A stretch of DNA of 64,000 nucleotides from Paraburkholderia sp041321145 (GCF_041321145.1 NZ_JBGGWA010000011.1:62001-126000); one strand, 5' to 3'; positions 18,184 through 27,973 are shown, numbered from the stretch's first letter. The notes: generated by a model not told the origin, from the letters alone. Numbers and translations: made by a program.

Positions 18184-18241
18184 GTACGGCGATTGAGAAC
18201 GTGCGGCGTCGTATTCTCACGAATATAGGGTGGAGGAAGTC

Positions 18242-19486
18242 ATGAACGGCCCAGTATCGATCGAAGTCCTCAGGCAGCATCTGATCGATCCGGAAATCTG
18301 CATTCGCTGTAATACTTGCGAAGAGACTTGCCCGGTCGATGCGATCACGCACGACGAGAACAACTATGTGGTCAAGGCGGATATCTGCAACGGTTGCATG
18401 GCTTGCGTGCCGCCGTGTCCCACCGGCGCGATCGATAACTGGCGCACGGTGCTGAAAGCCGATGCGTATCCCATCGAAGAACAGTTTAAGTGGGACGTGT
18501 TGCCTGAGCAGAACACGATGGCTGTGCCGGCTGCGGAAGATGCAGCGGCAGCGGCGGGATCGTCAGGCGATACACCGGCGCAAGCAAGCGGAATCGAAGT
18601 CGATACCGTGCGCGGTTCGGTCGTGCCGCCGTGGTCCGCGGCGAAACCCTATGTGAATCTCTACACGCACAGGGAGCCGACTACCGCGACGGTGGTCGGC
18701 AACTACCGGCTTACCGACGGATCGACCGATAGCGACATCCACCACATTGTGCTCGATTTCGGTTCGATGCCTTTCCCTGTGCTTGAGGGCCAGTCGATCG
18801 GCATCCTGCCGCCAGGCGCCACTGCGGATGGTCGCGCGCATCACGCGCGTCAGTACTCGATTGCGAGCCCGCGCGACGGTGAGCGGCCCGGCTATAACAA
18901 CGTCTCGCTGACCGTCAAGCGCGTCACCGAGAAGCACGGCGACGCGCTCGACGGCGTGTGCTCGAACTATCTGTGCGATCTGAAGAAGGGTGACGTGGTC
19001 AACGTGATCGGCCCGTTCGGGGGCACCTTCCTGATGCCGAATCATCCGAACTCGCATCTGCTGATGATCTGCACGGGCACCGGCTCAGCGCCGATGCGCG
19101 CGATGACGGAGTATCGCAGGCGGCGTCGTCTGAAGGGCGCGACAGGCAAGCTGATGCTGTTCTTCGGCGCGCGTACGAAAGAGGAGTTGCCGTACTTTGG
19201 ACCGCTGACGAATCTGCCGAAAGATTTCATCGATACGAATCTGGCGTTTTCGCGTACGCCGGGTCAACCGAAGCGCTACGTGCAGGATGCGATGCGTGAG
19301 CGTGCGGTGGATGTCGCGCACATGCTCAAGGACGACAACACGCACATCTATGTGTGCGGTCTGAAGGGTATGGAAGATGGCGTGCTGCAGGCACTCAAGG
19401 AAATCGGCGAACAGCATCAACTCGATTGGGAAGCGTTGTGGATGAAGCTGAAGCGGGAAGGGCGGCTGCATCTGGAGACGTATTGA
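18242..19486 (+). CDS. boxA: Benzoyl-CoA 2,3-epoxidase, reductase subunit
   Basis: 414 residues from the ATG four codons inside a possible GTG start; a GGAGG lies just before this ATG. Two [4Fe-4S] ferredoxin motifs at the N-terminus (CIRCNTCEETCP and CNGCMACVPPCP), an Ala-rich linker, then a ferredoxin-NADP reductase module with RQYSIASP (FAD) and MICTGTGSAPMRAM (NADPH). It passes electrons from NADPH to BoxB. Last gene of the boxCBA operon. Confidence 0.95.
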   Translation: MNGPVSIEVLRQHLIDPEICIRCNTCEETCPVDAITHDENNYVVKADICNGCMACVPPCPTGAIDNWRTVLKADAYPIEEQFKWDVLPEQNTMAVPAAEDAAAAAGSSGDTPAQASGIEVDTVRGSVVPPWSAAKPYVNLYTHREPTTATVVGNYRLTDGSTDSDIHHIVLDFGSMPFPVLEGQSIGILPPGATADGRAHHARQYSIASPRDGERPGYNNVSLTVKRVTEKHGDALDGVCSNYLCDLKKGDVVNVIGPFGGTFLMPNHPNSHLLMICTGTGSAPMRAMTEYRRRRRLKGATGKLMLFFGARTKEELPYFGPLTNLPKDFIDTNLAFSRTPGQPKRYVQDAMRERAVDVAHMLKDDNTHIYVCGLKGMEDGVLQALKEIGEQHQLDWEALWMKLKREGRLHLETY

Positions 19487-19568
19487 AGCGCCACGCCTTC
19501 TTAGGCGATATAACGAAATAGCGCGCGAGGACCCTGTTACTTGTGAAGAGCATCAGGGACTACACGTT

Positions 19569-20279
19569 TTATCTCGCCGGGTCCGCGCCGTCTTCGTGCT
19601 GCGCCGGCGACACCGCCCCACACGCCCGGATCACCAACTCCACGACCTCCTCGGTCGTCGCCTCAAACGCCTTCTGCGTCAGCGCGCGCTTGCCGCTAAG
19701 CGCGCGAATCTGCGCGTCGAAGTCGGCGTAATGCTGGGTGGTCGCCCAGATCATGTACATCAGCGTTTGCGCATTCACCGGGGCGAGAAGTCCGCGCGCG
19801 ATCCAGTCGTCGATTACCTTCACCCGGCTATCCAGCCATGGCTTCACGCGTCCCGTGAGAATGTCCTCCATATGCTCCGCGCCGTGGATGATCTCGCTTG
19901 CCCACACTTTCGAGCCGAGCGGCCGGCGGCGCGACAATTCCATTTTTGCGCGCACGTATCCGCCGATTGCCTCGACCGGATCGTCGCTGCATTCGAACGT
20001 ATCCGCTGCGCGATGCCAGTCTTCGAAGAGATCTTCCAGCACGCGCCGATATAACGCGAGCTTCGTCGGGAAGTAGTAATGCAAGTTGGCTTTCGGTAAG
20101 CCTGCGCGCTCGGCGATCATCGCCGTACTGGTGCCGTCGAGTCCCCGTTCCGCGAAAACCGCTTCGGCGCACGCCAATAAATGCGCTTCATTCGACTGGC
20201 GAATGTGCGCCTTGCGCCGCCGCAAAGGTGCGCGAGTTTCATCCCTTATCTCTTCGTTTTCCGTGATGTCGGCAGTCAC
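19569..20279 (-). CDS. TetR-family regulator, RutR-like
   Basis: 236 residues. N-terminal TetR helix-turn-helix (about 30-80: GTSTAMIAERAGLPKANLHYYFPTK) and a C-terminal domain of the RutR (YcdC) type with WASEIIHGAEHM and MIWATTQHYADF. RutR proteins sense uracil or thymine. It is divergent from the reductive pyrimidine-degradation genes and separated from them by a gap holding a palindrome of RutR form, which strongly suggests it controls them and probably itself. Effector not shown by sequence. Confidence 0.88.
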   Translation of the reverse strand: MTADITENEEIRDETRAPLRRRKAHIRQSNEAHLLACAEAVFAERGLDGTSTAMIAERAGLPKANLHYYFPTKLALYRRVLEDLFEDWHRAADTFECSDDPVEAIGGYVRAKMELSRRRPLGSKVWASEIIHGAEHMEDILTGRVKPWLDSRVKVIDDWIARGLLAPVNAQTLMYMIWATTQHYADFDAQIRALSGKRALTQKAFEATTEEVVELVIRACGAVSPAQHEDGADPAR

Positions 20280-20342
20280 GTGTCGTCTCTCATGTTGGTC
20301 TTCATCGGCATGTCTGCCGCGTCGCGCTTCATTCTAGTCGTT

Positions 20343-20539
20343 TGAGCGGCGATGGACACAGGCATTCAAGGTAGTCGATAAACGCGTGCTGCAGTGCAAT
20401 GGCACGCTTCTCGCTATGTTTCTTACCGCACGAAAAGCATTGATTTGGCGGGCTTAATCGTCTACAACCTGTCCAACTGGACAGGATTGAAAGAGCAGGC
20501 GATGTCCCAGGGTTTGCCCTCTGTATGAGCGGCGATGGA
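20343..20539 (+). repeat. Short direct repeat flanking the rutR/pyd promoter
   Basis: TGAGCGGCGATGGA occurs at 20343-20356 and again at 20526-20539, followed in both cases by related sequence (GCATTCAAGGT / GCATCGAAGGT). The copies bracket the RutR-type palindrome. They could be duplicated regulatory elements or a past insertion scar. Confidence 0.5.
20468..20485. promoter_or_regulatory. RutR-type operator palindrome
   Basis: CCTGTCCAACTGGACAGG is a perfect 8+2+8 palindrome. Its core xTGxCCAnnTGGxCAx equals the form of the E. coli RutR site (TTGACCAnnTGGTCAA) with two symmetric base changes. It lies in the 355-bp gap between the leftward RutR-like gene and the rightward pyrimidine-degradation operon; no other clear feature apart from a short direct repeat is in this gap. 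Confidence 0.7.
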
Positions 20540-20634
20540 AGGCATCGAAGGTGCACCGCAGTCGTGCGGGTACGCCCCAAAACCCGCCGCCCATGCACCA
20601 GTTTCATATCGGTTGACCGAAAGGAGCGAGACGA

Positions 20635-21915
20635 ATGAACGCGGTATCCGAAGCGCTGAAGCACACAGAACCCGCTACGTCGATCAGGATCGACGGCCAG
20701 CGACTATGGGACAGCCTGATGACGATGGCGAAGATCGGCGCGACGCCCAAAGGCGGCGTCTGCCGCCTCGCGCTGACCGACCTCGACAAACAGGGGCGCG
20801 ACCTGATTGTCAGTTGGGCGAAGGAAGCGGGCTGCACGGTAAGTGTCGATCAGATGGGCAATGTGTTCATGCGCCGCGCCGGGCGCAACCCCGATGCGCT
20901 GCCGGTGATGACCGGCTCGCACGCTGATTCGCAGCCGACCGGCGGCCGCTTCGACGGCATCTACGGCGTGCTCGGCGGACTCGAAGTGATCCGCAGCCTG
21001 AACGATCACGGTATCGAGACCGAGCATCCTGTCGAGGTGGTGATCTGGACCAACGAGGAAGGCTCGCGCTTCGCACCGGCAATGGTGGCCTCAGGCGTGT
21101 TCGCCGGCGTCTTCACGCTGGACTACGGCCTCTCGCGCAAGGACGTGGACGGCAAGACCATTGGCGAAGAACTCAAGCGCATCGGCTATGCCGGCGATAT
21201 TCCGTGCGGTGGACGTCCCTTGCATGCGGCGTTCGAATTGCACATCGAACAAGGGCCGATTCTTGAAGCCGAGCAGAAAACGATCGGCGTGGTGACCGAT
21301 GCGCAAGGGCAACGCTGGTACGAAATCACGTTGACGGGGCAGGAGGCGCATGCGGGCCCGACGCCGATGCCGCGCCGTCGCGATGCGTTGCTCGGCGCCG
21401 CGCGCGTGGTCGATCTGGTCAATCGTATCGGGCTTGACCACGCGCCCTTCGGTTGCGCGACGGTCGGCATGTTGCAGGTCTATCCGAACTCACGCAATGT
21501 GATTCCGGGCCGCGTGTTCTTCACCGTCGACTTCCGTCATCCGGACGACGCCGTGCTCGCGAAGATGGATGCCGCATTGCGTCAAGGCGTGGCGGATATC
21601 ACGAGCGGGATCGGTCTGGAAACGGAACTCGAGCAGATCTTTTACTACGCACCGGTCGCTTTCAATGAAGCCTGCGTGAAGTCGGTGCGCGCCGCAGCCG
21701 AACGCTTCGGCTATCCGCATCGCGACATCGTGTCCGGTGCGGGACACGATGCCTGCTATCTGTCGCAAGTCGCGCCGACCTCGATGGTGTTCGTGCCATG
21801 CGTCGACGGCATCAGTCACAACGAGATCGAGGACGCCAGCTTCGAATGGATCGAAGCCGGCGCCAACGTGTTGCTGCACGCCATGCTCGGACGAGCGTGC
21901 GAGCCGGTTTCATAA
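20635..21915 (+). CDS. Zn-dependent hydrolase, N-carbamoyl-beta-alanine amidohydrolase type
   Basis: 426 residues, M20 family of carbamoyl/allantoate amidohydrolases (HyuC/PydC-like). Metal-site motifs: GSHADSQPTGGRFDG (His and Asp), TNEEGSRF (Glu pair), LHIEQGP and the C-terminal GAGHDACYL. In context it should hydrolyse N-carbamoyl-beta-alanine to beta-alanine, CO2 and ammonia, the last step of the reductive uracil pathway. Good AAGGAGCG site. First gene of the operon under the palindrome upstream. An allantoate role cannot be excluded by sequence alone. Confidence 0.88.
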   Translation: MNAVSEALKHTEPATSIRIDGQRLWDSLMTMAKIGATPKGGVCRLALTDLDKQGRDLIVSWAKEAGCTVSVDQMGNVFMRRAGRNPDALPVMTGSHADSQPTGGRFDGIYGVLGGLEVIRSLNDHGIETEHPVEVVIWTNEEGSRFAPAMVASGVFAGVFTLDYGLSRKDVDGKTIGEELKRIGYAGDIPCGGRPLHAAFELHIEQGPILEAEQKTIGVVTDAQGQRWYEITLTGQEAHAGPTPMPRRRDALLGAARVVDLVNRIGLDHAPFGCATVGMLQVYPNSRNVIPGRVFFTVDFRHPDDAVLAKMDAALRQGVADITSGIGLETELEQIFYYAPVAFNEACVKSVRAAAERFGYPHRDIVSGAGHDACYLSQVAPTSMVFVPCVDGISHNEIEDASFEWIEAGANVLLHAMLGRACEPVS

Positions 21916-22048
21916 CGCTTCAGTAGTTGGTAGCGGTCGCGGCTGATTGACCCGCCTCACCGTCGTGCTCATAAAACATGCCGTCCCGGCTGCGCTTAAG
22001 CGCAGCCGGCGGGTACGGCTACGTCCTCACATCGAAGAAGGAACGTGT

Positions 22049-23398
22049 ATGGCCATCAAGCAAACCGGCGACATTGCCGCCCAGCGCCTGTCGCCCGATC
22101 AGCTCTCCTGCGAATTCTCCGACATCGCGCCTTTGCTCGACGCGAGTGCCGCGGCTGCGGCGGCGAACCGCTGCCACTACTGTTACGACGCGCCGTGCGT
22201 GAACGCGTGTCCGACGCAGATCGATATTCCCAGTTTCATTCGCAAGATCAGCAACGGCAATCTGAAGGGCGCGGCCGTCGATATTCTGTCGGCGAATCCG
22301 ATGGGCGGCATGTGCGCGCGCGTTTGCCCGACCGAAATTCTTTGCGAGGGAGCTTGCGTGCGCAACCATCAGGATGCGAAGCCGGTGGCAATCGGCGCGC
22401 TGCAACGTCATGCGACCGATTGGGCGATGGCGCGTGGCGAGGTGCTGTTCAAGCGTGCGGCTGAAACGGGGCGGCATGTTGCCGTGATCGGTGCGGGACC
22501 GGCGGGGCTTGCGTGTGCGCATCGGCTTGCGTTGTCCGGCCATAGCGTCACCGTCTATGACGCTCATGAAAAAGCGGGCGGCCTGAACGAATATGGCATC
22601 GCCGCTTATAAAACCGTCGACGATTTTGCGCAGCGCGAAGTCGAATGGCTGTGCTCGGTCGGCGGCATCGAGATCAAGCACGGTGTTGCGCTAGGGCGCG
22701 ATGTCGACCTCGATACGCTGCGCCAGCAACACGACGCGGTATTCCTCGCGATCGGCCTCACTGGCGTGCGCGCGTTGGCCATGGAAGGCGAAGATCTGGG
22801 CGGCGTGATGAACGCAGTGGATTTCATCGAACAGGTGCGCAGCGCCGGCGACTTGGGCACCGTACCGGTCGGCCGGCGTGTCGTCGTGATCGGCGGCGGC
22901 AATACCGCGGTGGATGCCGCGGTGCAGAGCCACAAGCTCGGCGCGATGTCTGTGACGATGGTTTATCGCCGCGGTGTCGAATCGATGAGCGCGACGTGGG
23001 CCGAGCGCGAGTTCGCGCAGACCAACGGGGTCACGCTCGTGACGCACGCAACGCCCATGCGTTTGATCGGAGAAGGCGGCGCGATAACCGGGGTCGAATT
23101 CGAACGCACGTCGAGCGAAGGCAACCAGGAGCGCTTCGTAGTCGCGGCCGACATGGTGCTCAAAGCGATCGGGCAAACCTTGATGCCTGTTGGTATCGAA
23201 CGCGAGCTTTTGACGCTGGACGGCAACCGCATCGCGGTCGATGCACAAGGACAAACCTCACTGCCCGGCGTGTGGGCCGGCGGCGATTGTGCGGCTACCG
23301 GCGGCATCGATCTGACGGTGCAGGCTGTGCAGGACGGCAAAGTCGCCGCTGCCGCAATCGATGCGCAATTTGCCCGCACAGCCGTCAAGGCCGCATGA
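22049..23398 (+). CDS. preT: Dihydropyrimidine dehydrogenase, NADH-oxidising subunit
   Basis: 449 residues from the ATG after GAAGAAGGA. N-terminal domain with cysteines of two [4Fe-4S] clusters (CHYCYDAPCVNACP, CARVCPTEILCEGACV), then FAD-binding GAGPAGLACAHRLA and NAD-binding GGGNTAVDAA. This is the PreT/PydX half of bacterial dihydropyrimidine dehydrogenase; it carries electrons from NAD(P)H to PreA, which reduces uracil or thymine. The preA gene follows after a short gap. Confidence 0.93.
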   Translation: MAIKQTGDIAAQRLSPDQLSCEFSDIAPLLDASAAAAAANRCHYCYDAPCVNACPTQIDIPSFIRKISNGNLKGAAVDILSANPMGGMCARVCPTEILCEGACVRNHQDAKPVAIGALQRHATDWAMARGEVLFKRAAETGRHVAVIGAGPAGLACAHRLALSGHSVTVYDAHEKAGGLNEYGIAAYKTVDDFAQREVEWLCSVGGIEIKHGVALGRDVDLDTLRQQHDAVFLAIGLTGVRALAMEGEDLGGVMNAVDFIEQVRSAGDLGTVPVGRRVVVIGGGNTAVDAAVQSHKLGAMSVTMVYRRGVESMSATWAEREFAQTNGVTLVTHATPMRLIGEGGAITGVEFERTSSEGNQERFVVAADMVLKAIGQTLMPVGIERELLTLDGNRIAVDAQGQTSLPGVWAGGDCAATGGIDLTVQAVQDGKVAAAAIDAQFARTAVKAA

Positions 23399-23465
23399 GA
23401 TTGCACCAAGCTGCGTAAGCCACGTATCACACCAGACAAAAACAGCAGTCCCCAAGGAGCCGAAC

Positions 23466-24806
23466 ATGGCCGATTTGCGCTGTACGATTGCCGGCATCAC
23501 GTCGCCGAACCCTTTCTGGCTCGCCTCTGCGCCGCCGACCGATAAAGCCTATAACGTGAACCGCGCGTTCGAAGCGGGCTGGGGCGGAGTCGTGTGGAAG
23601 ACATTGGGTCTCGACCCGCATGTCGTGAACGTCAGCTCGCGCTACGGCGCGGTGCAGTGGAACGGGCAACGCATCGCGGGCCTGAACAACATCGAACTGA
23701 TTACCGACCGCCCGCTCGACGTCAACTTGCGTGAAATCGCGCAAGTCAAACGCGACTGGCCGGACCGCGCGATGATCGTCTCCCTCATGGTGCCGTGCAA
23801 CGAACGCGATTGGAAATGGATTTTGCCGCTTGTCGAGGACACCGGCGCTGATGCGGTCGAACTGAATTTCGGCTGCCCGCACGGCATGAGCGAGCGCGGC
23901 ATGGGCGCGGCCGTGGGCCAGGTGCCCGAGTATGTGGAGATGGTCACGCGCTGGGTCAAGGAAGGCACGAAGCTGCCGTGCCTCGTCAAACTCACGCCGA
24001 ATATCAGCGACATTCGCACCGGTTCACGCGCGGCTTATAAGGGCGGCGCGGATGGCGTATCGCTGATCAACACCATCAACTCGATCGTCGCGGTGGATCT
24101 CGACGCGATGTCGCCATTGCCGATGGTCGACGGCAAAGGCACGCACGGCGGCTACTGCGGTCCGGCCGTCAAGCCGATCGCATTGAACATGGTCGCCGAA
24201 ATCGCCCGCGACGTGGAAACGCCGAATCTGCCGATTTCCGGCATCGGCGGTATTTCGACGTGGCGCGATGCGGCCGAATTCATGGTGCTCGGCGCGGGCA
24301 GCGTGCAGGTCTGCACGGCGGCGATGCACTATGGATTCCGTATCGTCTCCGATCTCGCGGATGGCCTTTCGAACTGGATGGACGAAAAAGGCTACGCGAC
24401 GCTCGACGACATTCGCGGCCGCGCCGTACCGAATGTCACGGACTGGAAGTACCTGAACCTCAAATACGACATCAAGGCGCGCATCGAGCAGGACAAATGT
24501 ATTCAATGCGGCCTTTGCCATATCGCCTGCGAAGATACTGCCCACCAGGCCATCATGAAAGAAAAAGATGGCGTCCGGCATTTTGAAGTGTTGGACTCCG
24601 AATGTGTGGGCTGCAATCTGTGCATGCACGTATGCCCGGTGGAGCAGTGCATCACGATGGAACGCGTGGATAGCGGCGAGTACGCGAACTGGACCACGCA
24701 TCCGAACAACCCGGCGCGGGTGACTGCCGGAGAGAGCGGCAAGGCAGATGCGGCTGAAACCGCTGAGCATGCACATGCGCACGCCCATGCGGCAAAAGCA
24801 GCCTGA
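23466..24806 (+). CDS. preA: Dihydropyrimidine dehydrogenase, catalytic subunit
   Basis: 446 residues. FMN-binding dihydroorotate-dehydrogenase-like barrel with active-site loop NFGCPHGMSERGMGA, whose Cys is the general acid known from dihydropyrimidine dehydrogenase, followed by two [4Fe-4S] motifs (CIQCGLCHIACED, CVGCNLCMHVCPVEQC). It reduces uracil/thymine to 5,6-dihydro forms. The last ~20 residues form an Ala/His tail (HAHAHAHA), longer than a typical PreA end. Ribosome-binding site AAGGAGC. Confidence 0.95.
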   Translation: MADLRCTIAGITSPNPFWLASAPPTDKAYNVNRAFEAGWGGVVWKTLGLDPHVVNVSSRYGAVQWNGQRIAGLNNIELITDRPLDVNLREIAQVKRDWPDRAMIVSLMVPCNERDWKWILPLVEDTGADAVELNFGCPHGMSERGMGAAVGQVPEYVEMVTRWVKEGTKLPCLVKLTPNISDIRTGSRAAYKGGADGVSLINTINSIVAVDLDAMSPLPMVDGKGTHGGYCGPAVKPIALNMVAEIARDVETPNLPISGIGGISTWRDAAEFMVLGAGSVQVCTAAMHYGFRIVSDLADGLSNWMDEKGYATLDDIRGRAVPNVTDWKYLNLKYDIKARIEQDKCIQCGLCHIACEDTAHQAIMKEKDGVRHFEVLDSECVGCNLCMHVCPVEQCITMERVDSGEYANWTTHPNNPARVTAGESGKADAAETAEHAHAHAHAAKAA

Positions 24807-24918
24807 AATATCAAAACTGTTATTGAAGCGAAACGCTTGTACTGAACCTGTGGTTCCCTCAAGGCCTGACGCGCCACAAGAAGCCGCGCAGGCCTCAACG
24901 ATCAGTGGAGATCTTTCG

Positions 24919-26430
24919 ATGAAGCAGACAGTGCAACCCGTCGACCCGCAGTTTGCGGCCGGCGCGCAGGGCAGCAGTCTTTATAACGACGACCTTGCGC
25001 CGACCGGCGTCGCGCAGCGTACGTGGAGGTGGTATCACTTCGCCGCGCTCTGGGTTGGGATGGTGATGAACATCGCGTCGTACATGCTCGCCGCCGGTTT
25101 GACGGAAGAGGGCATGTCGCCATGGCAGGCGGTGGCGACGGTGCTCCTCGGCAATCTGATCGTGCTGGTGCCGATGCTGCTGATCGGTCATGCGGGCGCG
25201 AAGCACGGCATTCCGTATGCGGTGCTGGTGCGTTCCTCCTTCGGCGTGCAGGGTGCGAAATTGCCGGCTATGTTGCGGGCGATTGTCGCGTGCGGCTGGT
25301 ACGGCATTCAGACATGGCTTGGCGGCAGCGCGATCTACACGCTGCTGAACATTCTGACCGGCAACGCACTGCACGGCGCGGCCTTGCCGTTCCTCGACAT
25401 CTCGCTTGCGCAGCTCGCGTGCTTTCTGGTGTTCTGGGCTTTGCAGATCTACTTCATCGTGCACGGCACTGATTCGATCCGCTGGCTGGAAAGCTGGTCC
25501 GCGCCGATCAAGATCGTGATGTGTATCGCGCTGGTATGGTGGGCGACCTCGAAGGCGGGTGGCCTCGGCTCGATGCTGTCGGCGCCGTCGCAATTCGTGG
25601 CGGGCGGCAAGAAAGAGGGGATGTTCTGGGTGACGTTCTGGCCCGGCCTCACGGCAATGGTGGGTTTCTGGGCGACGCTCGCACTGAATATCCCCGACTT
25701 CACGCGCTTTGCCAGAACACAGCGCGATCAGATCATCGGCCAGTCGGTTGGTTTGCCGGTGCCGATGGCCTTGCTTTCGGTGATCTCCGTGGTGGTGACG
25801 TCGGCGACCGTGGTGATCTACGGCAAGGCAATCTGGGACCCGATCGATCTGACGAGCCGCATGACCGGCATCGGCGTGGGTGTCGCGTTGATCATCCTGA
25901 CGCTCGATACGATGTGCTGCAATCTGGCGGCGAACCTCGTCGGCCCGGCGTATGACTTCTCGAGCCTGTGGCCGAAGGGTATTTCTTATCGCGTCGGCGG
26001 CATGATTACCGCGACCATCGCGATCGTCATGATGCCGTGGAAGATTCTCGCCACCACGCAGGGCTATATCTTCACGTGGCTGGTCGGCTACTCGGCCTTG
26101 CTGGGGCCGGTGGCGGGGATTCTGATGGTCGACTACTTCCTGATCCGCGGCACACGGCTGGACCCGCGCGAACTGTTCGACGAGCACGGCGAGTACAGCT
26201 ACACCGGCGGCTGGAATATCGGCGCAGTGGTGGCGCTCGTGATCGGCGTGCTGCCGAATTTGCCGGGCTTTCTGCACACTGCGTTTCCGGCGTCGTTCCC
26301 GAATGTGCCGCCGATCTTCAATACGCTCTATACGTATGCATGGTTTGTCGGACTCGCGTTGGCGTCGATCGTATACAGCGCGTGGATGAAGCTGAGCAAG
26401 GGATCGAGCGCGCGCGTAGCGAGTGCATGA
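24919..26430 (+). CDS. NCS1-family nucleobase/hydantoin transporter
   Basis: 503 residues, about 12 membrane helices, of the nucleobase:cation symporter-1 family (allantoin, uracil, hydantoin importers). Family hallmarks include GMVMNIASYMLAAGL in helix 1, RSSFGVQGAKLPAMLRAIVACGWYGIQTWLGG and NIPDFTRFAR. In context it probably imports uracil, thymine or dihydropyrimidine. The ATG after GTGGAG is chosen; the frame is open upstream but without membrane character. Confidence 0.9.
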   Translation: MKQTVQPVDPQFAAGAQGSSLYNDDLAPTGVAQRTWRWYHFAALWVGMVMNIASYMLAAGLTEEGMSPWQAVATVLLGNLIVLVPMLLIGHAGAKHGIPYAVLVRSSFGVQGAKLPAMLRAIVACGWYGIQTWLGGSAIYTLLNILTGNALHGAALPFLDISLAQLACFLVFWALQIYFIVHGTDSIRWLESWSAPIKIVMCIALVWWATSKAGGLGSMLSAPSQFVAGGKKEGMFWVTFWPGLTAMVGFWATLALNIPDFTRFARTQRDQIIGQSVGLPVPMALLSVISVVVTSATVVIYGKAIWDPIDLTSRMTGIGVGVALIILTLDTMCCNLAANLVGPAYDFSSLWPKGISYRVGGMITATIAIVMMPWKILATTQGYIFTWLVGYSALLGPVAGILMVDYFLIRGTRLDPRELFDEHGEYSYTGGWNIGAVVALVIGVLPNLPGFLHTAFPASFPNVPPIFNTLYTYAWFVGLALASIVYSAWMKLSKGSSARVASA

Positions 26431-26454
26431 GTGTGTGCATGAGTGTGTGCATGA
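26423..26454 (+). repeat. Short tandem repeat at permease stop codon
   Basis: GTGTGTGCATGA is repeated exactly at 26431-26442 and 26443-26454, with a partial copy before it overlapping the transporter stop codon. Each unit contains ATGA or TGA. Probably a local slippage product. Confidence 0.7.
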
Positions 26455-26506
26455 ATCGAACGAAGTACGTAGCACCGAAACCAGCAGTTCATAAGGAGGC
26501 GGCAAC

Positions 26507-27958
26507 ATGACGACCCTGATTCGCGGCGGCACGATTATCGATGCGGAGAACACTTATCGCGCCGATGTGTTGTGTGCGGACCCGCAAGACGGCGGCACGA
26601 TCCTGCAGATCGGAGCGGACCTGGAGGCGCCCGCGGGCGCCACGATCGTTGATGCGGGTGGGCAGTATGTGATGCCTGGTGGTATCGATCCGCATACGCA
26701 TATGGAATTGCCGTTCATGGGCACCACGGCCAGCGACGATTTTTATACCGGCACGGCCGCGGGTTTATCGGGCGGCACCACCAGCATCATCGACTTCGTG
26801 ATTCCGAGTCCGAAGCAACCGCTGATGGAGGCTTTCAAGGAATGGCGCGGCTGGGCGGAGAAGGCCTCGGCGGATTACGGCTTTCACGTTGCGGTGACGT
26901 GGTGGGACGATTCGGTCTATCGCGACATGGGCACGCTGGTGCATGAACACGGCGTGTCGAGTTTCAAGCACTTCATGGCCTACAAGAACGCGATCATGGC
27001 CGACGACGAAGTGCTGGTGAACAGCTTCTCGCGTTCGCTCGAACTCGGCGCGCTGCCCACCGTGCATGCGGAAAACGGTGAACTGGTGTTTCAGTTGCAG
27101 CGTCAGTTGCTTGCCAAGGGCTTCACAGGTCCCGAGGCGCATCCGTTGTCACGGCCGCCTGAAGTGGAGGGCGAGGCCGCCAATCGTGCGATTCGGATTG
27201 CGCAGGTGCTGGGCGTGCCGGTTTATATCGTCCACGTGTCCTCGAAAGATGCGGTCGACGCGATTGCGCGCGCCCGCAGCGAAGGCCTGCGCGTGTTCGG
27301 CGAAGTGCTGCCGGGCCATCTGGTGATCGACGAAGCGGTGTATCGCGATCCCGACTGGACGCGGGCGGCGGCGCACGTGATGAGCCCGCCGTTCCGCTCC
27401 GCGGAGCATCGCGAGGCATTGTGGCGTGGTCTGCAAGCAGGTCAATTGCACACCACCGCAACGGATCACTGCGTGTTCTGCGCCTCGCAGAAGGCCATGG
27501 GCCTCGAGGACTTCACGAAGATTCCGAACGGCTGCGGCGGCGTTGAGGATCGTATGGCGGTGCTCTGGCATCACGGCGTGAATTCAGGCCGTCTCACGCC
27601 GAATGAATTCGTGCGCATTACGTCGACCAACGCCGCGCAGATTTTCAACCTGTATCCACGTAAAGGCGCGGTACAGGTGGGCGCGGATGCCGACCTGGTG
27701 GTGTGGGACCCGAAAGCAAGCAAGACGATTTCGGTGAAGACGCATCATCAGAAGGTCGACTTCAACGTGTTCGAAGGGATGACGGTGCAGGGCGTGGCGA
27801 TGCATACGCTCACGCGCGGCGCGCTTGCATGGACCGATGGCGAACTGCGGGCAGTGCGTGGTGCCGGGCGTTATCAGAAGCGCCCGCCGAATCCGGCTTA
27901 CTTCGATGCGATCCGGGTGGCCAACAAGCTCAAGGAGCCGCATCCGGTGGAGCGGTAA
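26507..27958 (+). CDS. hydA: Dihydropyrimidinase
   Basis: 483 residues, typical for D-hydantoinase/dihydropyrimidinase. Metal motif GGIDPHTHMELPFMG, the lysine to be carboxylated in SSFKHFMAYKNAIM, HAENGELV, YIVHVSSKDA and TATDHCVF (catalytic Asp). It opens dihydrouracil to N-carbamoyl-beta-alanine, linking PreTA and the amidohydrolase encoded earlier in the operon. Strong AAGGAGGCGG site. Last gene of the pyrimidine cluster, followed by a hairpin. Confidence 0.95.
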   Translation: MTTLIRGGTIIDAENTYRADVLCADPQDGGTILQIGADLEAPAGATIVDAGGQYVMPGGIDPHTHMELPFMGTTASDDFYTGTAAGLSGGTTSIIDFVIPSPKQPLMEAFKEWRGWAEKASADYGFHVAVTWWDDSVYRDMGTLVHEHGVSSFKHFMAYKNAIMADDEVLVNSFSRSLELGALPTVHAENGELVFQLQRQLLAKGFTGPEAHPLSRPPEVEGEAANRAIRIAQVLGVPVYIVHVSSKDAVDAIARARSEGLRVFGEVLPGHLVIDEAVYRDPDWTRAAAHVMSPPFRSAEHREALWRGLQAGQLHTTATDHCVFCASQKAMGLEDFTKIPNGCGGVEDRMAVLWHHGVNSGRLTPNEFVRITSTNAAQIFNLYPRKGAVQVGADADLVVWDPKASKTISVKTHHQKVDFNVFEGMTVQGVAMHTLTRGALAWTDGELRAVRGAGRYQKRPPNPAYFDAIRVANKLKEPHPVER

Positions 27959-27973
27959 GCAGTTTGCAATCTG

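Noticed and set aside
24895..26553. 552-aa minus-strand open frame opposite the NCS1 transporter
   Set aside because: Extremely Arg/His-rich, no domain, lies over a convincing membrane protein gene.
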